Source: Madurella fahalii
Lineage: Eukaryota > Ascomycota > Sordariomycetes > Sordariales
Length of the DNA: 64,000 nt
Assembly: GCA_029876055.1 (NCBI GenBank)
Contig: CM056877.1
Coordinates: forward strand, 806,001-870,000
Direction of reading: 5' to 3'
How positions within the stretch are numbered: position 1 is the stretch's first letter; every line of letters begins with the position of its first letter. The notes below the pieces were generated by a model. That model saw nothing but the letters and a program-made list of their open reading frames with translations, made no database searches and was not told the origin of the DNA. Below are positions 44,642-57,400 of the stretch, one piece after another. Made by a program: the position numbers and the translations under genes.

Positions 44642-47600
44642 CTAACCCACCCACCGCCTGGCACTCCTGAACATCCTCAACCAAGGCCCAAACTCTCCCC
44701 ACTCTGCAACCTCCTTAGCCGGTACGTAGCTCGCCACATCTGCCATGATAGTCCGCTCCGGATGCGGCATCATCGCCAGCACTCTGCCGTCTCTGCTCGA
44801 CACGCCGGCCACACCAGCTGGGCTACCATTCGGATTATACGGATACTGCTCGGTGACATTCAGCCGGTTATCCACATACCGTACCGGGATGCCGCCCGCC
44901 TCGGTCAGCCTGCGGAACGAGTCCTCCGACGCGAACAGGGCCCTGCCCTCACCGTGTGATACGACAATAGGCAGTGAGGAGCCGTCCATGCCGTTGAAGA
45001 AGACCGACGGCCGGGCCGGGTTATCCTCAACCTTGACCATGCTGAAGCGTGCCTCAAACTGTGACGACGCGTTCTCCACAAAAGCCGGGAAGTCCTCGGC
45101 GCCGGGGATGAGCTCCTTGAGCCGCGAGAGCATCTGGCAGCCGTTGCAAACGCCCAGCGAGAAGGTATCCTTGCGCTGGAAGAAGCTCGCCAGCTCGCGC
45201 CGCGCCTTGTCGTGAAGCAGGATCGACTTGGCCCAGCCTTGGCCGGCGCCGAGCACGTCACCGTACGAGAAGCCGCCGCAGGCCGCGAGGCCGACAAAGT
45301 CGGCCAGGGAGCGGCCGTTGATGATGTCCGTCATGTGGATATCGACTGCGTCAAAGCCCGCCGCGCGGAAGGCGAATGCCATTTCGGCGTGGCCGTTGAC
45401 GCCCTGCTCGCGGAGGATAGCCACGCGAGGCATCTTGCCAAAGAAGCCGGTAATAGACGCCGCCAAGGTAGTAATGTTCTCGGCGGGTATGAATGTGAGA
45501 TTGAAGGATAGACCCGGGTCGCTGGAATCCAAGATTGCTGCGTACTCTGACTCGGCGCAGGAAGGGTCGTCTCTTAGCTTCTGCATCTCAAACGACGTCT
45601 TTGACCACCACTGCTGCATCTCGCCTCGGTCGAGTGTAACAAACGGCAAGCCCTCGCCGTAGCGAATGCTGAGGGTCTGCTTGGATGCCGGCAGGATGGT
45701 GCCGAACTTCCTAATTAAGCCAGCAGGGGGCCCGCAGGTCGCGAAGCACCGCTTGAAATTGATTTCATCTGATGCACGGACTTGGAAGACGGCACCCAGT
45801 TCCTCGTTAAAGAGAGCGTCCACCATATCTGCCACACTTCCCGAGTCCGCAATACCGTCCATCAGTAAGTCGACACCGCACCGGCCGGCAAACATCATCT
45901 CTGCAACTGTAGTGATCAGGCCGCCGTCCGACTTGTCGTGGTAGGCGAGGACGACACCACTCTCGTGCAGCTGAGCTAGCGCATCGAAGTAGTCTTTCAG
46001 GAGGTTCACGTCCCGAACATCAGGAGCCTCGTGGCCAATGGCGCCCAGAGACTGCGCGAGAGCAGACCCGCCTAACGCCTTACGGCCCTGGGCGAGGTCG
46101 ACATAGAGCAGGATGGTCTCTCCCACATCTTCCACTCGACGAAGCTGTGGCGTCCACGTGCGCCGAACATCCTCCACTAATGTGAATGCCGAGATAACCA
46201 CCGACACAGGCGCAGTCACGCTCTTCTTTGTCTCTCCATCCTTCCACGACGACTTCATGGATGTCGAATCCTTGCCGACAGGAATACTTATGCCAAGTTG
46301 CGGACATAGCTCCATACCAATAGCCTCTACGGCTTCGTAGAGAGCAGCACCTTCACCTGGATGATTCACGGCGGCCATCCAGTTCGCAGAGAGCTTGACG
46401 CGCCGTAGATCCCCGCGATGAGAACCGCCCTTGATATCTGCTGCTCCAAGATTCAACAGACTCTCTGCGACAGCCATCCTGGCCGAGGCAGCAGGGGAGA
46501 TAAGTGCAATGGTGGGTTTCTCGCCCATGGCCATTGCCTCGCCGGTCCTCCCGCCGTTGAGATTGAATGATGTCGCCGTCACAGCAACATCGGCAACTGG
46601 TGTTTGCCATGGTCCAACCATCTGATCCCGGGTGGTAAGGCCGCCAACCGTCCGGTCGCCAATGGTGATCAAGAATGACTTAGAGCCGACAGATGGCATC
46701 CAGAAGACGCGTTGTACGGCCTTCTTGAACAGGTCCGCATCACTGACTGAACCGCCAACTGCAGAATTTAGGCTGGCGATGGGGTCGAATACGGGCCAGG
46801 AAGGTTTCTTGGAATCAACGATTCGCTCCAATTTCCTTCCCTTGGGGAAAAGGACGTCCATCGGTACATCGATGGGACGCGGGTATTCGTTCGACTCTTT
46901 GTCGGTTAGAATCAACCTGGGCACACCGTCAACTTCATGGGACAGGACGGTTCCAACGTCCGAGAAGCCACATCGTTCTCGTCCTGCGAGTTGATTTAGC
47001 AAAAGCTGGACAAAGAATAGATTCTAGCGACTCAACTTACGGCAGATGCTGGTGAAGCGTTCCATCCCTTCGCTGTTCACGAGAATAACATAGCGCTCCT
47101 GGGCCTCATTGCACCAGATCTGGAGCGGGCTCATGCTTCGGTCTACGCTCTCAACCTGACGAAGCTCGAACCTTCCGCCAAAGCCAGCATCTCTAACAAG
47201 CTCCGGTAGCGCGTTCGAAAGCCCACCGGCGCCAACATCGTGGATCATAGCAATGGGGTTCTGATCGCCCAAGGCCACGCAAGTATTGATGACCATCTGC
47301 GCTCGGCGTTCCATCTCGGGATTGCCGCGCTGGACACTGTCAAAGTCTAAGTCGGCGTTGCCCTCTCCCGACGCATTGCTTGAAGCTGCGCCGCCACCAA
47401 GGCCGATCAACATGGCGGGACCACCGAGGACAATGACGTGTGCGCCCTCGTGAACATCCTCGGGCCGCTTCAGCGCGTGCTTCTCTCTAACGGTACCAAC
47501 ACCGCCGGCAATCATAATGGGTTTGTGGTAGCCGCGGAATTCTCCTCCGGCTCTAGTGTCATCAGCCGTGAGAAGGGTTCGGAAGGTGCCCGTGAGACAG

Positions 47601-48775
47601 GGGCGTCCAAATTCATTGTTGAAGCGGGCACTGCCGATGGGGGCCTCAAGCATGATGTCGAGGCTGCTCGCGAAATGGGCAGGGCGACCGACATCAATTT
47701 CCCAGGGAGCCTGGTGATCAGGAATCAGCAGGTCTGAGACCCAAAACCCGCAGAGCCCGGCCTTCGGCATTGAGCCTCTTCCGACCGCACCTTCATCACG
47801 GATCTCTCCTCCAGAACCAGTGGCCGCGCCGGGAAAAGGGGCAATGGCGGTCGGGTGGTTGTGTGTCTCGACCTTGGCCAGGACATGCAGAAGCTCCTTG
47901 TTCAGTTTCCAAGAGCCGGTCGAGTAATCAGGGGCCCAAAAATGGGCCTGTTCACCTTGCATAACGGCAGCATTGTCGCTGTAGGCAGAGACGGTGAAAT
48001 CTGGCGTCGTCTTGTGGGTGTTCCTGATCATATCGAAGAGGGACCTTGTCTTGGTCATTCCATCGATGGTCCAGTTCGCATTGAACTGCTTGTGGCGGCA
48101 GTGCTCCGAGTTGACCTGAGCAAACATGAAGAGCTCAATGTCGTGCGGCGGACGTCCCAATTGGGTGAATTTTTCCACGAGGTATTCCACTTCGGACTGA
48201 TCCAGGGCTAGGCCACGCTCTTTGTTGTACTCGTTGAGCACCCGTGCTGGATCCCGCCCACTGGCGAAGATGTCGACGACCTCAAGGGGAAGAGGATGGC
48301 CCTCAGCAAACATGGTGCTGAGATCCGGGGCATCGGTTGTTAGGTTCTCGGTCATGCGGTCATAGAGGATGTCGCGGAATGGAATGACCTTGTCGTTGTA
48401 CGGCTGCTCGAATTCGATATAGATGATGCGACCACGCTCTATCTGGCGAATTTGCTGCTCGAAGCCGCACACGTGTGCGATACTGGTGGCCTTGGAGCTC
48501 CATGGCGAGATGTAACGCGGAGTCACATACCAATTCCGACCAAAGCCAATGTGAGTGAGACGAGGGGTTGGCTCGCCCGAGCCGGAGGGTAGCGGGAGCA
48601 GCTGGACAAGCTTCTCTTTGGCAGCGTTGCTGTCGCCGTCAATGTGGGCATAGTAGACCCAAGATCCTCGCAGAACGGAAACTTTGATGGGCGCGGTTCT
48701 GTTGATCTGCTCCTTCAGCTTCTGGGCCTCGGACTCGGTGAAGCAGGAATCACCGGCGAGAGTGAGGTACGCCAT
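44642..48775 (-). CDS. ade6: phosphoribosylformylglycinamidine synthase (FGAM synthase)
   Basis: Two exons, 48775-47041 and 46983-44642, giving 1358 residues, the full length of the eukaryotic single-chain enzyme. It converts FGAR, glutamine and ATP to FGAM in purine synthesis. Landmarks in order are the N-terminal PurS-like part, the linker with GRPPHDIELFMFAQVNSEHCRHKQFNA, the ATP-site VETHNHPTAIAPFPGAATGSGGEIRDEGAVGRG, the second synthetase half, and a class I glutaminase domain. That domain has CNGCQMLSRL (nucleophile Cys) and MPHPERT (catalytic His-Glu). The start is the ATG giving MAYLTLAGDSC; the upstream in-frame extension has no ATG. The intron lies in the codon at ICR|RERCGFSD. Confidence 0.97.
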
Positions 48776-49712
48776 GGTGATAGAGTGCGATGGCGCCAGA
48801 ATCGGTCGAGAAAGGCGCTGGTTGTTGGGCTGACGGTTGGACAGAGAGCTGCCGCTCACTGGGATGGTTGAGCTCAAGTCATCGGGGGAAGAGCGAGGTC
48901 GGAAGGCGGGGGCGGGGTGATGATGGCGGAAATTTTATAGTGGGGGACGAACTGTAAAGTGGCCCCGCCCTTTTCTCGACACAGGGTAGCATCGGCAGCG
49001 TGTAATTGAGGCCGTCAATGGCTATACATAATAGAATCATGATCAATGTGGGATGCTTTGTTAATACAGAAATCCCTTGAGCGGTCAATTGATCACGCCT
49101 TGGGCGTGGCTAACGGTACCGGGAAAGGCGTTTCTCAAGTTCTCCAGAGCCTCTTGCTCGGAAACTCTTCACAACCTTGCTCTAGGGTGATGCATGCTAC
49201 ACGTAGACGATAGAGTATATATATTCTTGAGTTCTGCGACTGGCGTAAGGCTCAGGGTTCTCCTGGAATAGGTGCTTTAGTTAATAAGAATTTGAGGGAA
49301 AAGAGGGAAAACCGTGGTCCAAGTCCAGAACCTGTGGACCCCTGCCTGGAATAGCCCCCCAGGTCCCGCCACGGGGGGACCAATCGCTTCGCTGCAGGAC
49401 ACGGACCCACCAGCACACCAAGCGTGGGCCTCAACTTTGTCGAATTTTACCGCGAACATCGTCCTCCACCGCGCCGGACCGGGTCCCATCAGGAACACAA
49501 GACCCAGCGCCAATTCGCCGTCCGATCGGGCCCCCCACGGCTTTTACCTCGCCAATTCACCGGCCGGCAACGAGGCAATTTCTTCCGCTACCAATAAGTA
49601 TTAGGGAACCGTAATTCAAGGCTTCGAAAGTCGGCACCTGGAGGGTTCCTAAGGACAGCCGGTCCATCGAACAAGAACCGGCTTGCTACCGAACAGCACC
49701 GCAACCGCCGCC
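48776..49712. other. divergent promoter region FGAM synthase / mL40
   Basis: This 937-bp stretch lies between divergent start codons. No exon, repeat or RNA gene was recognised. Confidence 0.5.
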
Positions 49713-50339
49713 ATGTCCTTCTCCCTCGTCTCCCTCCGGGGTCTCGCCTCCCGGCTCCTCGCTCAACGCCCAACCATGACCATCGCCCCATCCCCCATCA
49801 TCACACAATGCCGAACCCGGGCCCCGGCCCGCGCATTCTCGACAACCCCCATCTCGCTCGCCTTCCCGGGCCAGAAGGGCGGCAAGCCGTCGGGCGGCGC
49901 AAAAGGCGCCAAAGCGTCCAAAGCCAAGAAGGGCCGCGGGCGCGGCAAGCGGGGGAACGAGCCGAGCGATCCCAAGATGATGAACATGGCGCTGCACTTC
50001 AAGGTGCTGACGACGCGGCGCATCCCGGCGCCGCTGCGCATGGCGCGCAACCGGCACCTGCGGCACTGGACGATCCACCGGGCCTGGCTGCTCTTCCGGC
50101 GGCGGGAGCGCGAGGCTCGCGAGCGCACCCTCATGCGGCAGTACCAGAGAATGAACGAGGCCTGCGAGGAGCTCCGGCTGACCGCCGGGCCCGGCACCCG
50201 CGACGAGGGCTACCTGTACCGCGTAGCGATGGAGAAGAAGGGCGTGTACGGCCTGAACGGGGTGCCGATCGAGTACGCCCGGGCGCAGACTGAGACGCCG
50301 GCGAGGGTGGCGTGGGATCATGATTGGAAGCGGAGTTGA
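49713..50339 (+). CDS. mrpl28: mitochondrial large-subunit ribosomal protein mL40
   Basis: One exon, 208 residues. The N-terminus (MSFSLVSLRGLASRLLAQ, then RAPARAFSTTPISLAF) is a clear mitochondrial presequence with an RxFST cleavage-type site. A Lys/Gly-rich basic stretch follows. The conserved part (HLRHWTIHRAWLLFRRREREARERTLMRQYQRMNEACEELR, then YRVAMEKKGVYG and PIEYARAQTETPARVAWDHDWKR) matches the fungal mL40 (yeast Mrpl28) family of mitoribosome-specific proteins. The start is the first ATG in frame after a GCCGCC context. Confidence 0.88.
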   Translation: MSFSLVSLRGLASRLLAQRPTMTIAPSPIITQCRTRAPARAFSTTPISLAFPGQKGGKPSGGAKGAKASKAKKGRGRGKRGNEPSDPKMMNMALHFKVLTTRRIPAPLRMARNRHLRHWTIHRAWLLFRRREREARERTLMRQYQRMNEACEELRLTAGPGTRDEGYLYRVAMEKKGVYGLNGVPIEYARAQTETPARVAWDHDWKRS

Positions 50340-51253
50340 GAGGGTTGTTGATTATTTACCGTTAGCCGCATGGCTGTGGAGACGGGAACGGTTACGTCTG
50401 TTCGCGGATTGTTCGCTGCTGAGCCCTACTGCCTGTATCTGCTAGAATGCCTGACGGTGGTTCCAACCTGGTGTAAATGTAAAATATTCTGTACAATACA
50501 CTTTATACCATACATGCATACCACTAACGGCGCCCAAGCGACGGGGTCAGGCGCGGCCTGCGTATTTGTCCGTGCCCCAACCGAATTTGTTACAGACTCA
50601 TTACCGGCGCAAAGAAGATGTGGCCATCGCCCCGAAATTCAGACTTTGATATTAGACCACCAGCTTTTGGTTGGTAGACAGAACAGCACATGAAAAAGAC
50701 CCCTACAGTGACAGTCTGACCTCACTCATGCTCCAATGACCCTACATGTCTGATTAAAAGGAAATATCGTACCCGGGATCGTTGCGTGATCCTTTCAGCC
50801 CCGTGATGATGATCCCGCCCCAGCTCCCAGCTCCTAGAACCCCGGTATCCGAGAATATCAACTAAAAAAAAAAGAAAAAAAAAGAAAAAGAAAAAGAGAG
50901 AACTGAAACTCTATAACGTAATCGTACAGTGGGATCGTGGCTCGCTGGTTTCGCTATGCGTTGTGCGTTTGACAAATAACAGAAGGGGTTGGCCTCTTCT
51001 TTTGATCATAAATGACGTCTCATCCCCATTGGTATGGTCAGTAGTAGTCCAGTCTGATATGTTCGACGGCGGAATGGGAGCATTGGTAGGGTTTCGGGCA
51101 TCTCTGGCGGTCCCTCATTCTAATCCCAGTTCGACCCCGTTTCGGTACTGAGGAAATCCCTCCCAAGGCCTTCTCTGATTCTGCTCGGAATGGCCCAGCG
51201 GCCGGTACGGAGCGGAGTGACTGCCGGTTGCGACCCCTCGCTCACCCGGTCGC
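50340..51253. other. convergent intergenic region
   Basis: This stretch holds the 3' regions of mL40 and RHO2. It includes an A-rich tract at 50863-50899. No gene was supported. Confidence 0.5.
50863..50899. repeat. A-rich low-complexity tract
   Basis: Runs of A are interrupted by single G bases, in a convergent 3' region. This is ordinary low complexity. Confidence 0.8.
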
Positions 51254-52402
51254 TCATAAAATCACACAGCAGCCGCCCCCTTCACTCTTTTCAAACATAA
51301 GCAACGATGCTCTCGTGGCCGCTTCAAACACGTCGTCCACGCCTTCGCCGCTTAAGCTGGAACACTCGAGGTACTTGCGGGCGCCGATTTCCTTGGCGGC
51401 GTGCTCGCCGTCCGCCGGACTAACGAAGCGTTGGGACCTCATGCGCATCTCCTCTATCGCAACTGGATCGTCTCGCAGGTCCTTTTTGAGCCCGACAAGG
51501 ATGATTGGCACGTCTGGGCACCGCTCTTGTGCTTCCACGACCCACTACAGCATTCTAAGTTAGCTATTCCGTCACAGCCCACGACATCTTCTGTCTGACA
51601 AGGGAAAGGGGTGGCAGGCGTGGTACGGCCCGCTCCGTGGCAGCGTTGTCGACGCAACGAGGGGAGCGCACGCTTGACGATGGGGCGAGCATTGATGGAG
51701 ACAATGGACCCACCTTGTGTTTAACGTTATCCAGGGAATCCGGCGTGTCCACTGAGAAGCCTATTAAGATGACGTGCGCCTTGGCGTATGCTAGAGGCCG
51801 TAACCGCTCGTAGTCCTCCTGGCCAGCCGTATCCCATAGTGCGAGCTGTACAGATTTGCCGTCTACTCTGCAGTCGGTCACATAGTTTTCGAAAACAGTC
51901 GGTATCTGGAGAGAACACTAGGTTAGCTGGGTGCAGCCCTGACTAAGCGGCGTAACTGGGATGGGGGCGTCGTCTAGGAGGTATCGGATCGTCGATGTCG
52001 GGGTCAGTGGGCGTCAATGGGGCTTGAGGGAATAGATCTACTCACGTAGTGCTATAACGTCCGTATGTTAGTCCTTGGAACCTTTTATGGAGTGAGGGTT
52101 CTGGTAAGGGCACTTACAGTAGGGAAAAAGCCGAGTGTAAACACGCTCAGCAAGCTGGTCTTGCCGCAAGCGCCGTCACCGATGATGACGAGCTTCCTGG
52201 AGAGTTGGCCGTGTCAGCAAGTGCGAATTGGCAGCAAGCGAGAGGAGAGGTAGCCGGCTGCCGGTTGTCGCAAGGTAAAATAAGAAAAAGCAAAGCACCA
52301 CGGAAGAGGGGCCACGCAAAGGCGGGCTCAGGCAGTCCCGATCTCGACGACTTCAATAGCTTACCTGCGGATGACATTCTGGGCGTTGCGGTCATTTGCC
52401 AT
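51254..52402 (-). CDS. rho2: Rho-family small GTPase Rho2
   Basis: Five exons: 52402-52365, 52196-52118, 52051-52046, 51905-51714 and 51544-51254, giving 201 residues. G1 is GDGACGKTS, switch I TVFENYV, G3 DTAGQEDYERLRPLAYAKA, G4-like LKKDLRDDP, and G5 ECSSLSG. The C-terminus is CCVIL, a CAAX box ending in Leu (geranylgeranylation) preceded by a cysteine that may be palmitoylated. FTLGFFPTHYIPTVFENY matches fission-yeast Rho2 better than Rho1, Rho3 or Cdc42. The dipeptide His-Tyr comes from a 6-nt microexon (GTTATAG|CACTAC|GTGAGT), required to keep the conserved spacing. In other fungi Rho2 acts in cell-wall synthesis and the cell integrity MAP kinase pathway. Confidence 0.94.
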
Positions 52403-54407
52403 GGTTGGCAAACGGGAGGGTGAGCGTCGGTTCGCTCGGCAGCCTGTTGTTGTGCGCAGTCGCAGAGAGAAAAGGACAGCGATTGTTGGCGAGAGTTGGG
52501 GACGAAAAGGAGCAGATGAACCTTTTGGCCTTTCAAGGGAACCGGCGCTGGTACACTACGGTGGGGATGCGTGCAGGGAAGAATGGGTTGATGCTCGGGG
52601 CCCAGTTACATAATGCTACAGCACCCCTACCTGTATCGGGCTGCTGGGGGCACCCTCCTGTCCCGGTAAGCTTGGCGCGATACGACGCTTGTTCCCCACT
52701 TCAGCTGCTCCGATCTCTTGAGGCTCGTGTCTGTCCGTCTTGGCTTCGTACTGTGCGAGGCGCCAGGACGATCGTGTGCTGATATCCCCGAAGCAGCTTT
52801 GTTTGGGTGTCGACCCCATGGACGAAGCCCCCAAACGACCAGTTCTTTGGACCCCCGTCATTCATGCAATACAACTGATGGCAGTCGTATTTTTGCCCGG
52901 CATCGAATACATGGTTCTGATAGGCTGCAAGGCCGCTCCGAACGGCGCTGAACGACGGGGCGGGCGAGGCTGTGCACAATCTTAATGGCCGAGAACGAGG
53001 TGCTCGGCAGAGCTCCGGCTGTGGAGGCCTGCGATGGAGAATCTGAATACCGTGCGTCGGTTGCCTCACATTCGAAACAGAATTGTTGATTCCGGGAAAC
53101 TGTCGTATTAGGGTGTAGCGCGGTATCAGCTCGTGGGCAACGTGAAACGGCGGTTGAGAGTGCTTGGCCGCGATAAAGAATTGGGTTTTTAAGGGCGCAA
53201 ACTAAGCGGCTAACCGAGGTCGTTGAGGCGTTTGCGTACATTAGTTCATCTGCGAGTACGGAGGGCGGCGGGGTGAGGCCTGAAAGAGAAAGTTCGACCT
53301 GAGAGGACAGCGTGAAGTAGGTTGCAGGCCGGGTATCATCAACCCAGGCGGACGGGGATAACAGCGTTGGAACCGGATCTGCTCATCGGCCGAACCAAGT
53401 GGCAGCCGGCATGGGCGGAGATGGTTAGTATAAAAATGCTTTAATATTGGTTCTTTTCTTTCATTTTTTTTTTCTTTTCCCTTTTTTTTTCCTATTTTCC
53501 CTTTCCTTTTTTCCCCTAGAATTGCTCCTTATAACATAGCTTTGTTGTTGGGGCAGAGTCAGCGCTGAAACGGACTCGGACAGCTCGCACGGGAGAGTGA
53601 AGAATGGAATCAAGAAACCCTTGCGATTGCACCTGCAAGGGACGGCAAGGGTAGAAACCTTGAACCTGGACAGGGGCACGCACGAGGCTGATGGATCACG
53701 TGCCGTGGCTGTCCAATCGGCGCTGCTCGATGCCGGACGACACACTGCATAGGCCCCGGGAACCACAAATCTAGCAGCGCCTTGAACATCGAAACAACCT
53801 GGAAGTTGACGAAGCTCCGAAGCAGACACGTTCGACGCCCTCGGCCCGCATCGTGCGCCGCAAACGCCAAACGTCCGGCCACGACTCCAACGAAGCGCCC
53901 TTCTCTCCTCGGACGGCGGCAAGCTCTCTGTCGCATTTCCACTTCACCCCGCGGGCCCAGCATCTTTTGTGAGTCGGCCCTTGACCCCTCTGTCAATCAA
54001 CCCTCAATCCGCCAACCCTGCTTCTGGGCCTCCGACTTCCCTTTGATTCTCCGAAGCGATGGGCCGCTCCATATTTCGTGGCCAACCTCGTTCACACGGC
54101 CTGCCCCGCGATGCGGCCTTAATGCGTCCATCTTTCCTGCCTTCTAGTGCCTTGTGCTTGCCTGGTCGTTGCTGTCACTCCCTGCCTTCGTCTTTGGCAA
54201 AGCCACCCGCTGCCGTTGCCTTCGCCTTCATCCTCGCCCCGCACTGCAGCCGTTGGACTGAGAAGAGACATCCTCTCGCATTCTTGCGACCACCCGGCTT
54301 ACTCTTATCTCGTCTAGTCTGCCCCATATCGTGAGAGTTGCAGCGACTCCCTGCAGCAGCGACCCATGCCCCCGTCAGTGGTTCCGGCCTCGCGATAAAC
54401 CATAGAT
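52403..54407. other. divergent promoter region RHO2 / NST1
   Basis: This 2-kb stretch lies between divergent starts. It has a T-rich run (about 53456-53515) and a long pyrimidine-rich leader before NST1. No coding exon was supported. Confidence 0.45.
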
Positions 54408-57400
54408 ATGAAGGGAAACCGCAACCCGCCGGCGGCGGCATCGAGCACAGCCCCGCTTTCTCCCACCTCCAAGGGGACAGCAAAATACACAAACAAGGAC
54501 GGCTCCAAATTCATCACAGTCCCCAAGATGAGCACGCCCGTCGATTCCACCCAGCCGTCGCCGACAGCCGCGTCCTCGCCGGGCACCAAGAGCGCAACGC
54601 AGCCCGCATTAGGCGCCGCACCCCCCCAGCCCGTAAACCGGAAGAAGCAGAAGCGGCGCGCAAAGGCCGCGGCGAAGGCTGCGGCCGAGCAAGCGCAGAG
54701 CAGTCAAGCCGCGAACGGGATGCCCAGTCCGCCCGGCTCACACGACCAGCAATCAGCCGATGCCGATCACGAGGACGATGAAGACGAGCGGAACGCCGGT
54801 GGAAGTGTCGAGGCTCAACAGGCATACCATAACGGGGTTGCGCAGCCGACGTCCGGAAAGTCGAAAAAATCCAAGAAGAAGAAGAAAAAGAACAATACCG
54901 CAGGGCCGAGTGCTGATGAGCCTCCCAACGACAACCAGTATGCGCAGGCCTCCCAAGGTCGCCCCGCTGGCTCCGTCCCTCCCCCGCCGCCCCCGCATCA
55001 CGACCGTCCTAGTATGTCAAAGGAGAAGATCTGGAACACGAGCTCACAGGAAGAGCGCGAGCGTATCAAGGAGTTCTGGCTTGGGCTGAGCGAAAGCGAC
55101 CGTAAGTCTCTCGTAAAGGTGGAGAAGGATGCCGTCCTCAAGAAAATGAAGGAGCAGCAGAAGCACACGTGCAGTTGCACTGTGTGCGGAAGAAAGAGGA
55201 ATGCTATTGAAGAGGAACTCGAGGGACTCTACGACGCCTACTATGAGGAGCTGGAACAATACGCGAATCACCCCAACCAGGGCGACGGGCCGCCGATGCT
55301 GCGTCCCCGTCGGTCGTTTGGCTCGATGGGCCGGATGCGGCCCCGCGGCCTCCCCTCAAGGTACTCAAACCACCAACCGTCTCACGGGCGGATCGTTGAG
55401 CACGTGGGAGATGATGAAGAAGAGGAGGCCGAGGTGGATGACGAATGCGAAGGGAGGGGCGAAGCCGACGAAGACTACAGTGAGGAAGAGCTGGAAGAGG
55501 ACGAGTACAGCGACGATGAGCATGCGCCCTCAGAAGAACTGCACCGATCCGACTACGCCGCCGATTTCTTCAACTTCGGAAATAGCCTGACTGTGCAGGG
55601 TAGGGACAGACTTCCCATTCTCCCATCATTTCTGCAGAGTTATCCCTTTTCAGGGGCTGGCAATAACGCTTATGGCTCACCTTCTCTAGGCGGCATCTTG
55701 ACCGTGGCCGACGACCTGCTCAAGAATGATGGCAAGAAGTTCATCGAAATGATGGAGCAGCTCGCAGAGCGGCGTATGGCGCGCGAGGAGGACGCCAGAG
55801 AGCAGTTTGAGCGGGGCTATGACCATTCAACTGGGGACCGCTATGGCCACAGCCATCCGCCGCCGCCCGACGAGGAGGAGTACGATGTGGAGGAGGAGGA
55901 AGAATACGAAGACGATGAGGAAGAAGAATACGACAGCCAAGAGGAAGAAGTACGAGAAACGCACCTTGCCCATTGTACATGTATGCGAGCTAGTGACTGA
56001 CAACCCGAGAATAGGACACCATGACAGAAGAACAGCGCATGGAGGAAGGTAGAAGGATGTTTCAAATCTTCGCTGCCAGGATGTTTGAGCAACGTGTGCT
56101 CTCAGCATACCGCGAGAAAGTCGCTAAGGAGCGTCAGGAGAAACTCCTCGAGGAGATCGAGGCCGAAAATCAGCAGGATGCTCAGCGCAAGGCCAAAAAG
56201 GCCAAAGAAGCGCAGAGGCGCAAGGACAAGGCCGCCAAGAAGAAGGAGGCGCAGGCCGAAGAGAAGGCCCGGAGGGAAGCCGAAAGAGCCGCTGAGGAAG
56301 CTGCACGTCAGGCCGCCGAGGCCCGCAAGGCAGAAGAACAGCGGCTCAAGGCTGAAGAGAAACGGAAGAAGCGTGAGCTTCAGAGAAAGGCCGAAGAAGA
56401 GGAGCGCCAGCGTAAGGAAGCCGAGCGCCAGCGCAAGATTCAGGAACGAGAGGAAAACGAACGCAAAGCCCGTGAGGCCAGAGAGCGGGAGAAGAAGGCA
56501 CGTGAGGAAGCGCGTCAGAAGGAAAAGGAAGCTCGTGAACAGAAAGAGCGTGAAGCCCGCGAGCGAAGAGAGCAGCAAGAACGTGAGCGGCGGGAAAAGG
56601 AGGCCAGGGCAAAGGCAGAGCGGGAGGCTAAGGAGGCCAAGGAGGGAAAAGAGACCAAGGAGAAACGGAAGAAGGAGGAAAGGGCCGCACAGAAGGCGGC
56701 AGCACTCGCAGCCGCGGTCCCCGTGCCTCTTACCCTTCCCAAACGTCCGGCTCAACAGCCTGGACACCCCGTAGCAGCGGTGCCAGTGCTACCACAACAA
56801 ACCTCAACGTCGTTCTCTTCGCCGCAGATCTCTGTGGCCACGCCGGCCTTCCCAAAGGTCCCGCCACCGCCCGCGCGGGTGCGCCAGCCATCGCAGCAGG
56901 AGGGCAGCACGGCCTCATCAGGCGCTGCATCACACTCGGGGTCTATTCCGAGCCAGAATCCATCCCCACATCCCATCACGCCAGTACATGCGAGCCCGGG
57001 CCCGATCGGCCCCCCAAGCAAGTTTGGAAGTGCCGGTGCCAGTGCCAACTCACAGAGTGGTCCGCAACCAACGCCTTCGCACTCCGCGTCCCCATTGAAC
57101 ATGCCGTCTAAGTCGGTGCCTCCGCAACCCAGCCCGTTCGGCATGCCGCCGATGGGCGCAGGTATACCGTTTCCCCCGCCTGGTTTGCATCAGATCCCTC
57201 CTGGACTTGGCACTACCGTCCATCGCGACCCTTTGTTTCCTCCTATGCCTAACTTTAGGCCCGCGCCGGGTATGATGCCTATGCCGCCTGGGCTCGGCGG
57301 GCCGGTCGGGGGCCGAGGTTTCCCTCCTATGCATCCGCCTCCGGGCTTTCCCGGAGCCATGGACTCACCGGTACCAGCCATGGCGCAAATGATGAGTCCA

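Noticed and set aside
48776..48877. N-terminal extension of FGAM synthase beyond MAYLTL
   Set aside because: The upstream frame has no ATG (it begins at TTG), and MAYLTL is the usual fungal start.
53456..53515. T-rich run between RHO2 and NST1 as a retroelement poly(A) tail
   Set aside because: There is no adjacent reverse-transcriptase-like coding or target-site duplication. It is simple low complexity.
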